Assembly: GCA_910574895.1 (NCBI GenBank) | Contig: CAJTDQ010000001.1 | Location: forward strand, 372,001-436,000 | Direction of reading: 5' to 3' | Length of the DNA: 64,000 bases | Source of the DNA: Eubacteriaceae bacterium | GTDB lineage: Bacteria > Bacillota > Clostridia > Lachnospirales > Lachnospiraceae | Part shown: piece after piece, positions 48,262-58,959 of the stretch | Numbering within the stretch: the first letter of the stretch is position 1 | Layout of the letters: every line of letters begins with the position of its first letter | Notes under the pieces: generated by a model | Databases searched by the model: none | Seen by the model: the letters and a program-made list of their open reading frames with translations, nothing else | What the model was told of the DNA's origin: nothing | Made by a program: the position numbers and the translations under genes

Positions 48262-50670
48262 CTATTTTTTAATTTTTACTTTTTTTCGATTACTCCATTT
48301 ACCATAATATTTCTTTTTATTTACTACTTTAATTGCTCTCGCTTTTACATAGTAATTTTTAGATTTCTTCAATCTCTTTATTTTTATTGTAAATATCGTT
48401 TTCTTGACTGTTTTTGTAATTGTAATTTTCTTCTTATTATTAAATTTCTTCTTTATTGAAACTTTTACCTGATAAGAAGATGCTCCCTTAATTCTCTTGA
48501 GAGTTATCTTTATTTTCTTTGCAGATTTTCTCTTAATTGCCTTCTTCACCTTTGTTTTTTTAACTACAACATTTGTTGTAACTTTAGATGGTGTTATTGT
48601 AACAGGCAAATCTGTTGTTGTCTGCTTTTGCGTTTCCGTTGTTTGTTTTGGTTCCTCTGTTGTCTGGGACACCACTGTTGTCTGTGGTACTGGTGTTGTC
48701 TGTGGTACCGGTGTTGTCTGTGGTACTGGTGTTGTCTGTGGTGGTACTACTGTTGTCTGTGGTGGTACTACTGTTGTCTGTGGTGGCACTACCGGTGTAT
48801 CTCCAACAACATTTCCTTTCGAATCCCTGACCACAACATTTGAAAAGTCAAGGACAACTCCTATTCCTACCTGACCTGCTCCAATTGTAAACACAATATT
48901 TCCATTCGCATCAGCTTTGGCCTTACGTGTTAATGTTACATTTGTTGCTTCTTTTAAATCAACACTCTGCTTATCTCCATCAGTAGAAAGAACACCGTCA
49001 TTTCCACTCGCTTTCAAATCTACAGAAATTGTATATTCTTCACCCGGTTTCAAACCCGCTCTTTTAACTTTATACTGTACAGCCCATGGATCCCAGTTGT
49101 TGTTATTACTTACAATCTTTCCCTGAATATGATTTGCATCTGAAGGATCCACTGCAATATCCATAGTATTTGTTTCATTAATCCACATTCCGAAATTACC
49201 TTTTGTAATCTCCTGATTCTTACCCGCAATCTGCTCAAATTTCATATCTGATGAAACAGTAGTGTCCGGCGGTACTATAGGAGCGGTTGTCTGCACCTGA
49301 CCCGCATTTGTAGTTACCACCTGGCCTGGGGTAATATCTATAACTTTCACATTACTAAACTTCAATGTAGTTCCGGCATTTACCTCAGTAAGATTGAACA
49401 TCAATTGTAATTTACCATTGTCTGATGCCTTACATGTTCCCTCAAAAACATTATTTCCGGCAGTCAATCCTTTCGTTACAAATTCTGTTCCGCCTACTTC
49501 GTCTTTCATAAGAATCGCACCGGAAGCCGCATCTGAATTTATCTCTACACTGCACTTGTATGTATGTCCTGGTGTTACATCCATTTCTTTCGTAAACGCC
49601 TGTGTGTTCCACGCTGCCTTATTATTACTTACAATTTTTAAAGTAAACGGCTCTGACAAAGATGTTCCGCCGGAATATCTTCCGGAGTTTCCTCCAAGCA
49701 GATAATATCCCCAGCCGCCAAGGTTTGTCTTTTGACTGGATGTTGCAGTTAATCCATCACCCGGATCTACCGGATTTGTTGGCACAGTAACACCTCCTGA
49801 ACCTCCTGCCTGATAAGCTCTTACATAATCCACATACATTGTAGCTGATGAAAAACTTCCATCAGGTGCTGTATTTCCGGTATAACCTGTCTGTGGTCCA
49901 CCCAAAGCAAGATTTAATAAAAAGAACTGCTCCTTTTGAAATGCATATGCATTATCTGCAGTAATATATCCTGTCAGATAAATATTGTCATCCACATACC
50001 ACTGTATTTTCTGTTCATCCCATATTACTCCATATGTATGCCATCCATTAATACCGTTATTTGCATTATCCGGGAAATAATAATATTGTCCCCCACTATA
50101 ACTTCCCCAAAAAACATGATTATATCCTGCGCCTATTCCGCCTGCATTCCAATGAAGTGTTCCCTCTACATAATTTCTACTATTAGCATGCTCCATAATA
50201 TCTAACTCACCACAATAAGGCCAATTAGTTCCTGATGCCATGTTATTCCCCATCATCCAGAATGCCGGCCATACACCATTTTGATTACCGCCTTCTACTT
50301 TAATCCTTGCTTCCATCTTTCCGTATTTGAAAGCTTTTTTTCCCAAAGTGTTGATTCTGCCTGATGTATATGCTGAACCATTATAGTTTTCTCTTTTTGC
50401 TGTTATTTTTAAAGAACCGTCAGATACACTGACATTATCTGCCTTGTCTGTGTAATATTGAACTTCTCCATTTCCCCAGCCCCAGTCACCGGTTCCAATA
50501 TCATAATTCCATACACTTCTGTCAAGTGATGTTCCATTAAATTCATCACTCCATACCAGTGTCCATCCTGTGTCTGCCGCATCGACTTTTAAAGAATTTG
50601 ATGGAGTAATCTGAATTCCTGCTACTGTCAGAATCACCGCTACTGCCAATGATAAAATCCTTTTCAACAT
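48262..50670 (-). CDS. GH16 endo-beta-1,3-glucanase with two CBM4/9-like domains and type A Fn3 end
   Basis: An 802-residue secreted enzyme: signal peptide 1-32; GH16 domain about 35-295 with WSDEFNGTSLD, catalytic GELDIMEHANSRNY (about 155-168), WHTYGVIWDEQKIQWYVDD and LNLALGGPQTGYTG; two carbohydrate-binding domains of CBM4/9 type (about 310-447 and 477-620); a linker of perfect PQTT repeats (about 625-690); a lysine-rich Fn3 domain (about 703-802) ending YGKWSNRKKVKIKK. The catalytic domain is closely similar to that of the other GH16 gene, but their accessory and terminal modules differ completely. It has its own ribosome site (AAAGGA) and is transcribed separately. Confidence 0.93.
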   Translation of the reverse strand: MLKRILSLAVAVILTVAGIQITPSNSLKVDAADTGWTLVWSDEFNGTSLDRSVWNYDIGTGDWGWGNGEVQYYTDKADNVSVSDGSLKITAKRENYNGSAYTSGRINTLGKKAFKYGKMEARIKVEGGNQNGVWPAFWMMGNNMASGTNWPYCGELDIMEHANSRNYVEGTLHWNAGGIGAGYNHVFWGSYSGGQYYYFPDNANNGINGWHTYGVIWDEQKIQWYVDDNIYLTGYITADNAYAFQKEQFFLLNLALGGPQTGYTGNTAPDGSFSSATMYVDYVRAYQAGGSGGVTVPTNPVDPGDGLTATSSQKTNLGGWGYYLLGGNSGRYSGGTSLSEPFTLKIVSNNKAAWNTQAFTKEMDVTPGHTYKCSVEINSDAASGAILMKDEVGGTEFVTKGLTAGNNVFEGTCKASDNGKLQLMFNLTEVNAGTTLKFSNVKVIDITPGQVVTTNAGQVQTTAPIVPPDTTVSSDMKFEQIAGKNQEITKGNFGMWINETNTMDIAVDPSDANHIQGKIVSNNNNWDPWAVQYKVKRAGLKPGEEYTISVDLKASGNDGVLSTDGDKQSVDLKEATNVTLTRKAKADANGNIVFTIGAGQVGIGVVLDFSNVVVRDSKGNVVGDTPVVPPQTTVVPPQTTVVPPQTTPVPQTTPVPQTTPVPQTTVVSQTTEEPKQTTETQKQTTTDLPVTITPSKVTTNVVVKKTKVKKAIKRKSAKKIKITLKRIKGASSYQVKVSIKKKFNNKKKITITKTVKKTIFTIKIKRLKKSKNYYVKARAIKVVNKKKYYGKWSNRKKVKIKK
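48674..48797. repeat. Coding minisatellite for the PQTT linker of the GH16 enzyme
   Basis: Three 18-base units (encoding VPQTTP) adjoin three 21-base units (encoding VVPPQTT), nearly identical in DNA. They lie in frame inside the 48262-50670 gene and give a flexible, probably extended linker between the carbohydrate-binding and Fn3 domains. Confidence 0.9.
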
Positions 50671-50795
50671 AATATTCTTTCCTTTCTTTCCTCTAAATAT
50701 TTTATATATGCACTTTTACTGCATGCTAAACCTATTTTATTCTATCATATTATCTATAATAGACAAGGTTTCCTAAAATTTGACCCCCTATTCTA

Positions 50796-50836
50796 AAAAA
50801 TGAGGTAGCATATTTTTTATATATGCTACCTCATTA
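50796..50836 (-). terminator. Terminator after the large GH81 gene
   Basis: A perfect 14-bp stem (ATGAGGTAGCATAT and complement) with a short loop, followed leftward by TTTTTT, 17 bases past the stop codon at 50854. Confidence 0.95.
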
Positions 50837-50853
50837 CTATGGTTCTGTAATAA

Positions 50854-53800
50854 CTATTTTCTAATTTTTACCTTTTTACCTTTGCTCCACTTACCATAAT
50901 ACTTTCTTCCTGCAACAACTCTGACTGCTCTTGCCTTTACATAGTATTTCTTTGATTTCTTTAATTTCTTAAGTTTTATGGTAAACTTCACTTTTTTCAC
51001 CATTTTTGTAATTGTAATTTTTTTCTTATTTTTGAATCTCTTCTTTATTGAAACTTTTACCTGATAAGAAGATGCCCCTTTTATCTTTTTAAGAGTTATT
51101 TTTATCTTCTTTGCTGTTTTTTTCTTAATAGCCTTCTTAACTTTTGTCTTTCCAACACTTATCTTAGCCGTAACTTTCTGTTTTGTTGTTACATTACCAT
51201 TATCTGATGTTGTAGACTTCTGTCCAGAGGCTGTTGTCGATTCATTATCATTACTTGTCACATCCGGTGTAGTTACTATTGTTGTATCATTTTCATCTGT
51301 AGTTACCTGTGGTGTTGTATCATTTTCACCAGTCGTAACATTCGGTGTACTCTGCTGTGGTGTTGTTGCAGGAGGTGTTGTTGGTACAGGTGTTGTCGTT
51401 GGTACTGGCGTTGTCGTCGGTGCCTGTTCTACAGTAATATCCTGTGTTACACCTTTTGACTCAATTCCGCCCAGCATAGCTGTTACCTTAACTGTATGTT
51501 TACCTCCGTCGATTCCATTATATGTATAAGTTCCTGCCTGAACATTCATGCCCTTAATAACGCCATCTACATATACATTATATAACTGACTTGTTTCACC
51601 GTTAAATGATACTGTTATCTTATTATACTCTGTTGATGAAACTGCAAGACCTTCTGCCTCTTTTGGCATAAACGCCTCCGTTCCCATAACTGCAATCTCC
51701 GAAATCTGGTAACCCCAGTTTGCATTACCATCTGTCAGATTAATCTGTACATATCTTACTGTATCTTTAGAATACTTCTGTGGATCAAACTTGTCTTCTA
51801 AAGCCTCTTTGTATGCTGCTCCTGTCTTATCAATTACTTTCTCATAATTTACTCCATCTTCTGAGAACTGAATATTATAAGCAGTAGCATTTGTATTATT
51901 TGCCTTAAATGCAATTAAAACTTCATCAATTAAGTTTTTGTCAACTGCGCTTCCAAGGTCAAGCATAATTGTTGCTGTTTTAGAACCCCATGTTGTTTCT
52001 ACACATCTGTCAGTATTCGCAGAAATTTCTCCATCTGTCAATGTCTGAGGGTCCTTGCTTCCTTCCTGCTGTACTGCTTCAATAGCATCTACTGTAACTT
52101 TTGCTCCCTTGGATAAATTTCTGACACTATCCACATATGGGACTAATGAACCATCATCTACAGTTACCTCTTTCGTAATACCTTCTGATGTCAATCCATT
52201 ATAGAAAGATACTACTTTCACTTTATGTGTTCCTGCTGTTACTTCTTCAATTGTACCGCTTCCTGCAGTAATTAAATCTGTAACTTTGTTCCCATCTAAA
52301 TAAACTACATATTTGTAGTCACTCTGGTCTGCACCAGCTGTAATTGTGTAATCAATCTGGCAAATCTTTTCAGATGTCACCGTGAAATCTGCCGGATCTG
52401 CACAACGTTCAATTTCTACAGTCTTTGCATTTTGTTCTGTACTAAGTACTGCCATTTCACATACCTGTATTCCATATCCTGCACTTTGCGGATAATAAAT
52501 CTTAACGTATCTTACAGCACCTTTCTGTCCTGCAACATCTGCAATCACACAATTCTGAGCATCCATATCTGCTGTTGTAACCTTATCTGATTTATAAACA
52601 GAAGTAAAATCCAATCCATTGGTTGAATATAATATTTCATATGTTCTGCCCATAACTGTATCATTTTCTGCCTGATCTTTATATTGAACTAAAATCTGGT
52701 CTATAGTTGATGCATCATATGTATCACCTAAATCAATAATTGCATAACACTCACCATTGTAATTCCATCCGGTCTTACCTAATGCTGCATGATTGCCACC
52801 TGCTGTCAATGCACCATCTGTAATATATGAAATATTACCTTCTGCAATTCCCGGATAAGCTGTTACCGGTTTCTTAAGTGCTACATTGTATTTTGCACTT
52901 GCAGCCATCTCTACATTCGATGCTGCCGGTCCTACCAGAACTTCACATGTTGCTGTAAAATTACCTACCTTGACAGTAATCGTTGCCGTTCCTTCACCTT
53001 TTGCTGTAAGTGTTCCATTTTCGTTCACAGCAACAACATGCTCATTGGATGTTGTCCAGACAGCTGTTGTATCATCTGTAGTATCTGCCGGATGAATAAC
53101 AAGTTTCATTGTCTCTGATGTCTTGTTTCTCATCTCCAATGCTGCCAGAATACTAATAGATGTAATATGTACAGGTTCTGTAACTGTCACATTACATGTC
53201 GCTGTCTTTCCACTGGCAGTTTTTGCAGTAATCACTGCCAATCCTGCATTTTTACCTGTAACAAGACCATTTGCATTTACTGTTGCCACAGATGTGTTGC
53301 TGCTGGTCCATGTCACACTTTCATTTGTAATTGCAGAAAGCTGTACTGTTCTGTCAATCGCAATCTTTGCTGATGTTTTATTTAATGCAATTGTTCCGGC
53401 AATTACAATACTTGATTCTGTCGGTTCTGAAAGCATCATTCCTTTTCTATACGTTACTGCTCTTACAATTGTTGATTTATTAATTGTAATTGGTGCTGTA
53501 TAAGTTGGAGAATCCTCCGTTGGTGTCGTTCCATCTAATGTATACTTAATTTCGGCACCTTTCACTGTAGTTGACATTGTCACTGTCTGCGGACCATTAT
53601 ATGTTCCGCTAATTGGCGAAATTGTTGGCGCATTTGCCTGCACTGCTCCATATACTTCTAATTCAAAGATGGAATAGCCATATGCTGTTCCTCTGGAAAC
53701 ACCCTGCATTCTTACATAACGTGCTTCTGTAGCAGAGAAACTCGATGTAATTTCTCCTACACGTCCACTCTCTTTTGCTACTGTTGTCCATTCTTCTCCA

Positions 53801-56800
53801 TCTACAGATGTCCAAATTTCATACTTTTCAGCATAAGCTGCTTCCCATGTAATTTTAACTGTATTGATTGTCTGTACTCTTCCAAGGTCAATATCAATAT
53901 ATTCATCATTGTTATCTTTTGCCTGCCATCTTGTTGTCATATCACCATCAATGGCATTTCCTGCTTTACTTACGTCATTTGCTTCTGATGAAGCTGTAGC
54001 TGTAGCACCAAGCGCGAAATTATCGCTGCTCTGTACCACATCTCCCTCAATCTGTATTGCTGCAGAACCATACGCTGAATCAATATAATTATCTTTAACC
54101 GCTATTGCCTTAATTGTTGTGTCACTCGATACTAAGAACTTCTCTGTATATACTTTTGACTCTGTTGTCGGAACTGTTCCATCTGTTGTATAGTAAATCT
54201 TTGCCCCGTTTTCAGCTGTTGAAAGTTCTACAATCTGAGTATCCTCAAACTTCTTTGTTCCTGTAACATTGTTTGTCACCTGTCCACCTGCTAATGATGT
54301 TGCTTTAATAACCGGTGTGGCAACCTGTGTCAAATCAAATTTCTTCGCTGTATCAATCGTAAACGCAACCGTGGCCATAGAACCGACCTTTGCTGTTCCT
54401 GCTACAGTTCCATCTGCTTTCTTTATCGTAACAGTTTGTGTTGTTGCTGTCGGATTCCAAACCTCTGCGGTATAAGTTGTTTTATTTCCTTCATCTTTTC
54501 TATATACAGAGCCTTGAATATTTCCAACAATTGAGTAATCATTTGTACGATATCCCAACTGATCCATCGCTGCAATAAACCAGAGAGTATTTGCTCTGTC
54601 TTCTGTCTGCACTTTTGCTACATTTGCTTCAAATTTCTCATAAGCTCTCTGTGCACTCGTCTGTGAAAGGAACGGCCATGTAATATGCTGCCATCCATTA
54701 TCCGGAGTAACATACTTATCCGGATCATGCCATGTGTCAGCCTCTTCCTGTTTTCCTTCCGCAACCAATTGGTCATATATTCTTCTCTCTATGTTTTGTG
54801 CGTAAACCGTATCATCTTCTAATCCCTGATAAATCTTTGCACATTTTTCCTGATTCATACCATAGTTTGTAAGATACTCTGAAATCGGCAGCCATTGAAT
54901 ACCATATACATATACCGGCTGTCCACCAAAATATGTACCATATCCCATAGATGCACCATAGATCTGTCCTGTTGCCTGGAACGGATATTCCGGCAGCCAG
55001 TTATCTTCATCATAGTCAAACCAGTACTGTTCTACTGCATCCATCTCAGTCGTAAATCCATAGGCACCGGCATCAATATATTTCTGATTTCCTGTAGCTT
55101 CACCCCAGAGATACATACCTACCCAGCTGAATAATGCCTCCGATGCAGATTCCTGATTGTTACCGGAATCACTATCTGCATATCCACCAGCCCATGAATG
55201 TCCTGTATATTGATCAAATGCTCTGAATTTACAGAACATATTCCCGTCATCTTCCGGCTCTAATGGATCTGCATAATCTCTTACAAGCAGCTCTACCATG
55301 TCTTTATAATCGTTATAGAACTCCTTGTCATATGCCGCTAGAACAGCAGCACCAAACATAAAATATCCATATGTAAAATGATGGTCACAGATAGCCGCAT
55401 TCGCTCCATACGCACTGTCCGGATAATATAATGTTCCCCAGTCTTTATTATATATCAAGTAGCATCTGTCATCTCCACCATCATAATTAAACCAGTCAAC
55501 CATAATGCTCTTTAATTTTGCTAATATCTGTTCTTTAACTTCTGTCTCCCCTAACTGATCTGCCATAATAGCACTGATAGCTAATGGATGAACATTTTTT
55601 CCTTCCCAGTATGCATCTGATACCGGTGCTGTGTTTAATTTTGATGCAACCACCTGATTTAAGTAATCAATCATTTCACTGCTGTCAAACATCTCACTGT
55701 CCGGTTTTGCAAATGTTGGGAGAAGTCCTGAGAACTGCTGTGTTGTTTCAAATTTATTTGCCCAGACAGACTTCATATTACCACGAACAGATGTGTATAT
55801 AGCAGCCGGATTATTTGCCGCACTGGAATGTTTCCACTGATGTGGGAATAAACAATGCATTGTCACATTTGAAAATCCACTTCTCATTACTTTTGTAGAA
55901 GCTGTATAAGTTGTAATAATCTTTGAATTGTCTTTATTATATGAATAATCTACTGCTGTATCTGTTACAAATGCATAACCATGTTTATAGTATGTATCAA
56001 TGTCCGTCTTCTTTGTCATCGCAGCTACTGACATATAATTGTCTCTTGCTGATGGGAAAGTTACCTTTAATTTATAATTACCGGCACCAATCATAACTTT
56101 AAATTCTGTTCCTGCCGGTACATTTACTTCAAAATATGATCCCTCATTCTTAGCCTTTGTATTTTCATCATCAAACGATTTAAATCCAATATGATCTGTG
56201 ACAATGGTATCCCCTTTATTTGTAAGAATTTTATTACCATTTCCATCAAAAAATTCTGTAATAGACGCACCACTTAAAAATGCTACTGTATTATCGCAAA
56301 ACTCATTATAAATATAAGGAGATCCTTTTACGATGGTAGATTTCATCTGAAGTGCATCATCATCCATCAGTCCCAGCTGTACATGATAATCACCGTGAGT
56401 TTCAACCCTGTCATATGCTGTTGTACCGTCAAGGTTTTCCGGACTAATATAAAAGTCTCTTCCTGTCTCACTGCTCTGATCTGTTCCTAAATCATTTTCT
56501 GTTCTGACTCCTACCCAGCCGGATGTTGCAAGTAATACCCCTAGTCCTTTCTTTGTAAAACTAGCTTTTAATGGTGTTGAACAAAGTAAGTTACTAAATG
56601 TCTGCACCAACGCTGAAGACCACCAGCTATTAGAATCTATCGGTGTTTTCATTGTTTCTTCATTAATAAAGGTTGGAAGTTTATTCTTCTCATTATACAT
56701 TTCTCCTGAAACATAAGAACCTTTTCCATTCGCATTATTAATAATCTGTCTTGTCGGAAGATCAGCAACCGTCTCATTCTCCTTGCTGTCTCCTTCATTA

Positions 56801-58101
56801 TATTTGTACACAGACAGTTCTGCGATACCAATACCGCTTCCACTTTCTACCTTTGTATATCCAAGTACTTTTACATAACGGACATTTTGTCTATATAACG
56901 TAAAATTATCTATTTTATATGCATAACCTCTTGTTACACGATGTACTGTTGTCCAGTTCTTATTATCTGCCGACACCAATACATCATAAATTTTTCCTGC
57001 ATCTGCATTCCAATTAATAACTATTCTTCCAAGAGTATACGCCTGTCCCAAATCTACTGTAAGCCACTGGTCATCACCCTGATAAGATGTAAACGCTGTG
57101 GATGTATTTCCATCTACTGCATTCTCCGGTTTCACATTGTTATACGCATCCGGTCTTATATTACCTTCCTCGTCTTTCATCCACCATTCATCTCTTGTTC
57201 CTGAACATGTTACTTCTTTATTCAATGCCAAATTCTCGCCATAATCTTTCGGTGGCTTTGCCGAACCACCTGTACCATAAACCTGAAATTCATACAAAGA
57301 GCATCCATAGGCTATTGCTCTCTCTACACATAATACTCTGACATATCTAGCCTTCGTTGCACTTAAATCTGTTTTATTGATGGTCTGCTTTAAGTTTGCA
57401 CCGGAATCAACAACAATACCATTGTCGCCCTTGCTTCCTTCTGCAACGTTTACTTCACAAATTCCACTGCCAAGTTCTTCGTTTGTAGACGGATTAAAAG
57501 CAACAACTTTTAATGTATGTTTTCCGGCACTCAACTTAATATTTCCCTGAGTACCGCCATGATTTGTAAATTTATAATTATCCGGCGCTACTGCAATCTG
57601 ATCTCCATCATATACTTTATAATGTGCATCTTCAACTGAAGTCCAGTTTGCACTAATCTGGCCAAATCCATCTGTTAAACTATTTACAGTGTAGGAAACA
57701 GCCATATCGACATATTCACCCTTTTTCTTACCCTTTGTATAAACAGTTGTCCAGTTATCTTCATCATTTGAAAACTGAATCTCATAAGTTTTTGCATGAG
57801 CAGCCTCCCAGTGAAGATAAATATGGTCAATATCTGCCTCTTTTCCAAGATCCACATACATCCACTCATTTTTATCATCCTGTTTTGCCTGCCACCTTGT
57901 TTCATCGTCACCATCTACTGCGAGTTCCGCTGCATCATTTCCATTCTGGGAACTTGCATAAACCGGTCTGCCATAGGAAAGGTTATATGGTTTCTCTGTA
58001 TCCGCCGCCTGAATGTCAAATAATTCACTCTGTGGGCAGACTGTTACAACCATAGTTAATGTAAGTACTATTGATGTAATTTTTCTCATAATTTTAGACA
58101 T
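50854..58101 (-). CDS. Giant GH81 endo-beta-1,3-glucanase with discoidin, chitobiase-type and Big_2 domains, type A Fn3 end
   Basis: A 2415-residue secreted protein. Signal peptide 1-32; discoidin domain about 37-277, interrupted by an Ig-like insert (about 112-220); second discoidin 290-437; GH81 catalytic domain about 445-1190 with CDHHFTYGYFMFGAA (about 905) and NNQESASEALFSW (about 980), the conserved acid and glutamate regions of GH81; CHB_HEX_C-type domain about 1260-1345 (GAKIYYTTDGTVPTTES); third discoidin 1360-1485; second CHB_HEX_C domain 1488-1560; two Big_2 domains (about 1572-1735); two more discoidin domains (1743-1887, 1992-2143) each followed by an Ig-like domain; a Pro/Thr linker; and a lysine-rich Fn3 end. 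It cleaves beta-1,3-glucan at the cell surface or outside. It has its own promoter region and terminator. Confidence 0.93.
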   Translation of the reverse strand: MSKIMRKITSIVLTLTMVVTVCPQSELFDIQAADTEKPYNLSYGRPVYASSQNGNDAAELAVDGDDETRWQAKQDDKNEWMYVDLGKEADIDHIYLHWEAAHAKTYEIQFSNDEDNWTTVYTKGKKKGEYVDMAVSYTVNSLTDGFGQISANWTSVEDAHYKVYDGDQIAVAPDNYKFTNHGGTQGNIKLSAGKHTLKVVAFNPSTNEELGSGICEVNVAEGSKGDNGIVVDSGANLKQTINKTDLSATKARYVRVLCVERAIAYGCSLYEFQVYGTGGSAKPPKDYGENLALNKEVTCSGTRDEWWMKDEEGNIRPDAYNNVKPENAVDGNTSTAFTSYQGDDQWLTVDLGQAYTLGRIVINWNADAGKIYDVLVSADNKNWTTVHRVTRGYAYKIDNFTLYRQNVRYVKVLGYTKVESGSGIGIAELSVYKYNEGDSKENETVADLPTRQIINNANGKGSYVSGEMYNEKNKLPTFINEETMKTPIDSNSWWSSALVQTFSNLLCSTPLKASFTKKGLGVLLATSGWVGVRTENDLGTDQSSETGRDFYISPENLDGTTAYDRVETHGDYHVQLGLMDDDALQMKSTIVKGSPYIYNEFCDNTVAFLSGASITEFFDGNGNKILTNKGDTIVTDHIGFKSFDDENTKAKNEGSYFEVNVPAGTEFKVMIGAGNYKLKVTFPSARDNYMSVAAMTKKTDIDTYYKHGYAFVTDTAVDYSYNKDNSKIITTYTASTKVMRSGFSNVTMHCLFPHQWKHSSAANNPAAIYTSVRGNMKSVWANKFETTQQFSGLLPTFAKPDSEMFDSSEMIDYLNQVVASKLNTAPVSDAYWEGKNVHPLAISAIMADQLGETEVKEQILAKLKSIMVDWFNYDGGDDRCYLIYNKDWGTLYYPDSAYGANAAICDHHFTYGYFMFGAAVLAAYDKEFYNDYKDMVELLVRDYADPLEPEDDGNMFCKFRAFDQYTGHSWAGGYADSDSGNNQESASEALFSWVGMYLWGEATGNQKYIDAGAYGFTTEMDAVEQYWFDYDEDNWLPEYPFQATGQIYGASMGYGTYFGGQPVYVYGIQWLPISEYLTNYGMNQEKCAKIYQGLEDDTVYAQNIERRIYDQLVAEGKQEEADTWHDPDKYVTPDNGWQHITWPFLSQTSAQRAYEKFEANVAKVQTEDRANTLWFIAAMDQLGYRTNDYSIVGNIQGSVYRKDEGNKTTYTAEVWNPTATTQTVTIKKADGTVAGTAKVGSMATVAFTIDTAKKFDLTQVATPVIKATSLAGGQVTNNVTGTKKFEDTQIVELSTAENGAKIYYTTDGTVPTTESKVYTEKFLVSSDTTIKAIAVKDNYIDSAYGSAAIQIEGDVVQSSDNFALGATATASSEANDVSKAGNAIDGDMTTRWQAKDNNDEYIDIDLGRVQTINTVKITWEAAYAEKYEIWTSVDGEEWTTVAKESGRVGEITSSFSATEARYVRMQGVSRGTAYGYSIFELEVYGAVQANAPTISPISGTYNGPQTVTMSTTVKGAEIKYTLDGTTPTEDSPTYTAPITINKSTIVRAVTYRKGMMLSEPTESSIVIAGTIALNKTSAKIAIDRTVQLSAITNESVTWTSSNTSVATVNANGLVTGKNAGLAVITAKTASGKTATCNVTVTEPVHITSISILAALEMRNKTSETMKLVIHPADTTDDTTAVWTTSNEHVVAVNENGTLTAKGEGTATITVKVGNFTATCEVLVGPAASNVEMAASAKYNVALKKPVTAYPGIAEGNISYITDGALTAGGNHAALGKTGWNYNGECYAIIDLGDTYDASTIDQILVQYKDQAENDTVMGRTYEILYSTNGLDFTSVYKSDKVTTADMDAQNCVIADVAGQKGAVRYVKIYYPQSAGYGIQVCEMAVLSTEQNAKTVEIERCADPADFTVTSEKICQIDYTITAGADQSDYKYVVYLDGNKVTDLITAGSGTIEEVTAGTHKVKVVSFYNGLTSEGITKEVTVDDGSLVPYVDSVRNLSKGAKVTVDAIEAVQQEGSKDPQTLTDGEISANTDRCVETTWGSKTATIMLDLGSAVDKNLIDEVLIAFKANNTNATAYNIQFSEDGVNYEKVIDKTGAAYKEALEDKFDPQKYSKDTVRYVQINLTDGNANWGYQISEIAVMGTEAFMPKEAEGLAVSSTEYNKITVSFNGETSQLYNVYVDGVIKGMNVQAGTYTYNGIDGGKHTVKVTAMLGGIESKGVTQDITVEQAPTTTPVPTTTPVPTTPPATTPQQSTPNVTTGENDTTPQVTTDENDTTIVTTPDVTSNDNESTTASGQKSTTSDNGNVTTKQKVTAKISVGKTKVKKAIKKKTAKKIKITLKKIKGASSYQVKVSIKKRFKNKKKITITKMVKKVKFTIKLKKLKKSKKYYVKARAVRVVAGRKYYGKWSKGKKVKIRK

Positions 58102-58308
58102 AAGAATTCCTCCGTATCTTAATAATATACTTATATTATAAGATGTTTTACCGCCCCCCTCAACAATAAAAAAGTTTTTCCGATATTTTTGTAAAATTTA
58201 ATGAATATTTATTTTTACATCCCTTTAAAACGCTTATAAATAAAAAAATATTAGAACAAATATACTATAAAAATTTTTCTTACTAAAAATATTTTTATTG
58301 TTTTTTAT

Positions 58309-58351
58309 AAAAAAAAGAAATCTGGTAATTAAATTTAACTACCAAATTCCT
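58309..58351 (-). terminator. Terminator after the 3D-domain gene
   Basis: Read leftward, GGAATTTGGTAGTTA pairs with TAATTACCAGATTTC, followed by eight T's. The rest of 58102-58308 is extremely AT-rich; nothing else is recognisable beyond a probable promoter zone for the GH81 gene. Confidence 0.85.
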
Positions 58352-58356
58352 TTTTA

Positions 58357-58959
58357 CTATTTTGCAACATACACATCACAATATCTGACTCCCCACTGCA
58401 AAGCCTTTGAATGTGAACTGAAATATACATCAATCTTATTTCCTTTAATCGCTCCACCTCGGTCTTCTACCGTATAAGTATGTCCGTCGATTACCACCTT
58501 TGTTCCAAATGGTAATTTTGTAGTGTCAGCAGCAATTGTTCTGCCTGCTGTTGCCTGTGTACCTGAAGCAGTAACTCCGTCTGTCTTACCACAACAGCTG
58601 CTACATCCACAATATCCTGTGATTTTATATGTTCCAATGTTTTTTAATTTGTTCTTTTTCTTTTTATAATTGCTCTTTTTCTTCGATTTCTTTTTTGCTT
58701 TTTCATTATATGAAAGAACTATTTTCTGCTTTTTCACACTAACTGTCTTTGTATTTTTCTTTGTTTTGTTTGCTAAAAGTTTATCCGTCTTATTATCTGA
58801 TTTCAGAACATTCTCTTTATTCACCGATTTATCTGTCGTCTGGGTTTCTGCCACTTTATTTTCAGTATAGTTTTTTACAATCATTGTACTGCCTATGACT
58901 GCAATAACAAGTGTTAAAGTTAATAATACGAAACCAATAACTAGTCTGGTCTTTTTCAT
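58357..58959 (-). CDS. 3D-domain cell-wall protein (YocH/MltA-like core)
   Basis: A 200-residue protein with one N-terminal membrane segment or signal (about 7-28), a long Lys-rich linker (about 55-110), and a C-terminal 3D domain with the three conserved aspartates: DTTKLPFGTKVVID, TVEDRGGAIKGNKIDVYF. The 3D domain is the catalytic core of MltA-like lytic transglycosylases and of YocH/Rpf2-type proteins that remodel peptidoglycan. Before it is a CGCSSCCGKTDG segment, a Cys-rich insert common in clostridial relatives. It stands alone between two GH81 genes and could open the wall for large secreted proteins (inference). Confidence 0.88.
   Translation of the reverse strand: MKKTRLVIGFVLLTLTLVIAVIGSTMIVKNYTENKVAETQTTDKSVNKENVLKSDNKTDKLLANKTKKNTKTVSVKKQKIVLSYNEKAKKKSKKKSNYKKKKNKLKNIGTYKITGYCGCSSCCGKTDGVTASGTQATAGRTIAADTTKLPFGTKVVIDGHTYTVEDRGGAIKGNKIDVYFSSHSKALQWGVRYCDVYVAK

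Noticed and set aside
48671-48800. Short direct repeats that could look like a CRISPR array
   Set aside because: The repeats are contiguous without spacers and in frame inside a GH16 gene, encoding PQTT linker units.
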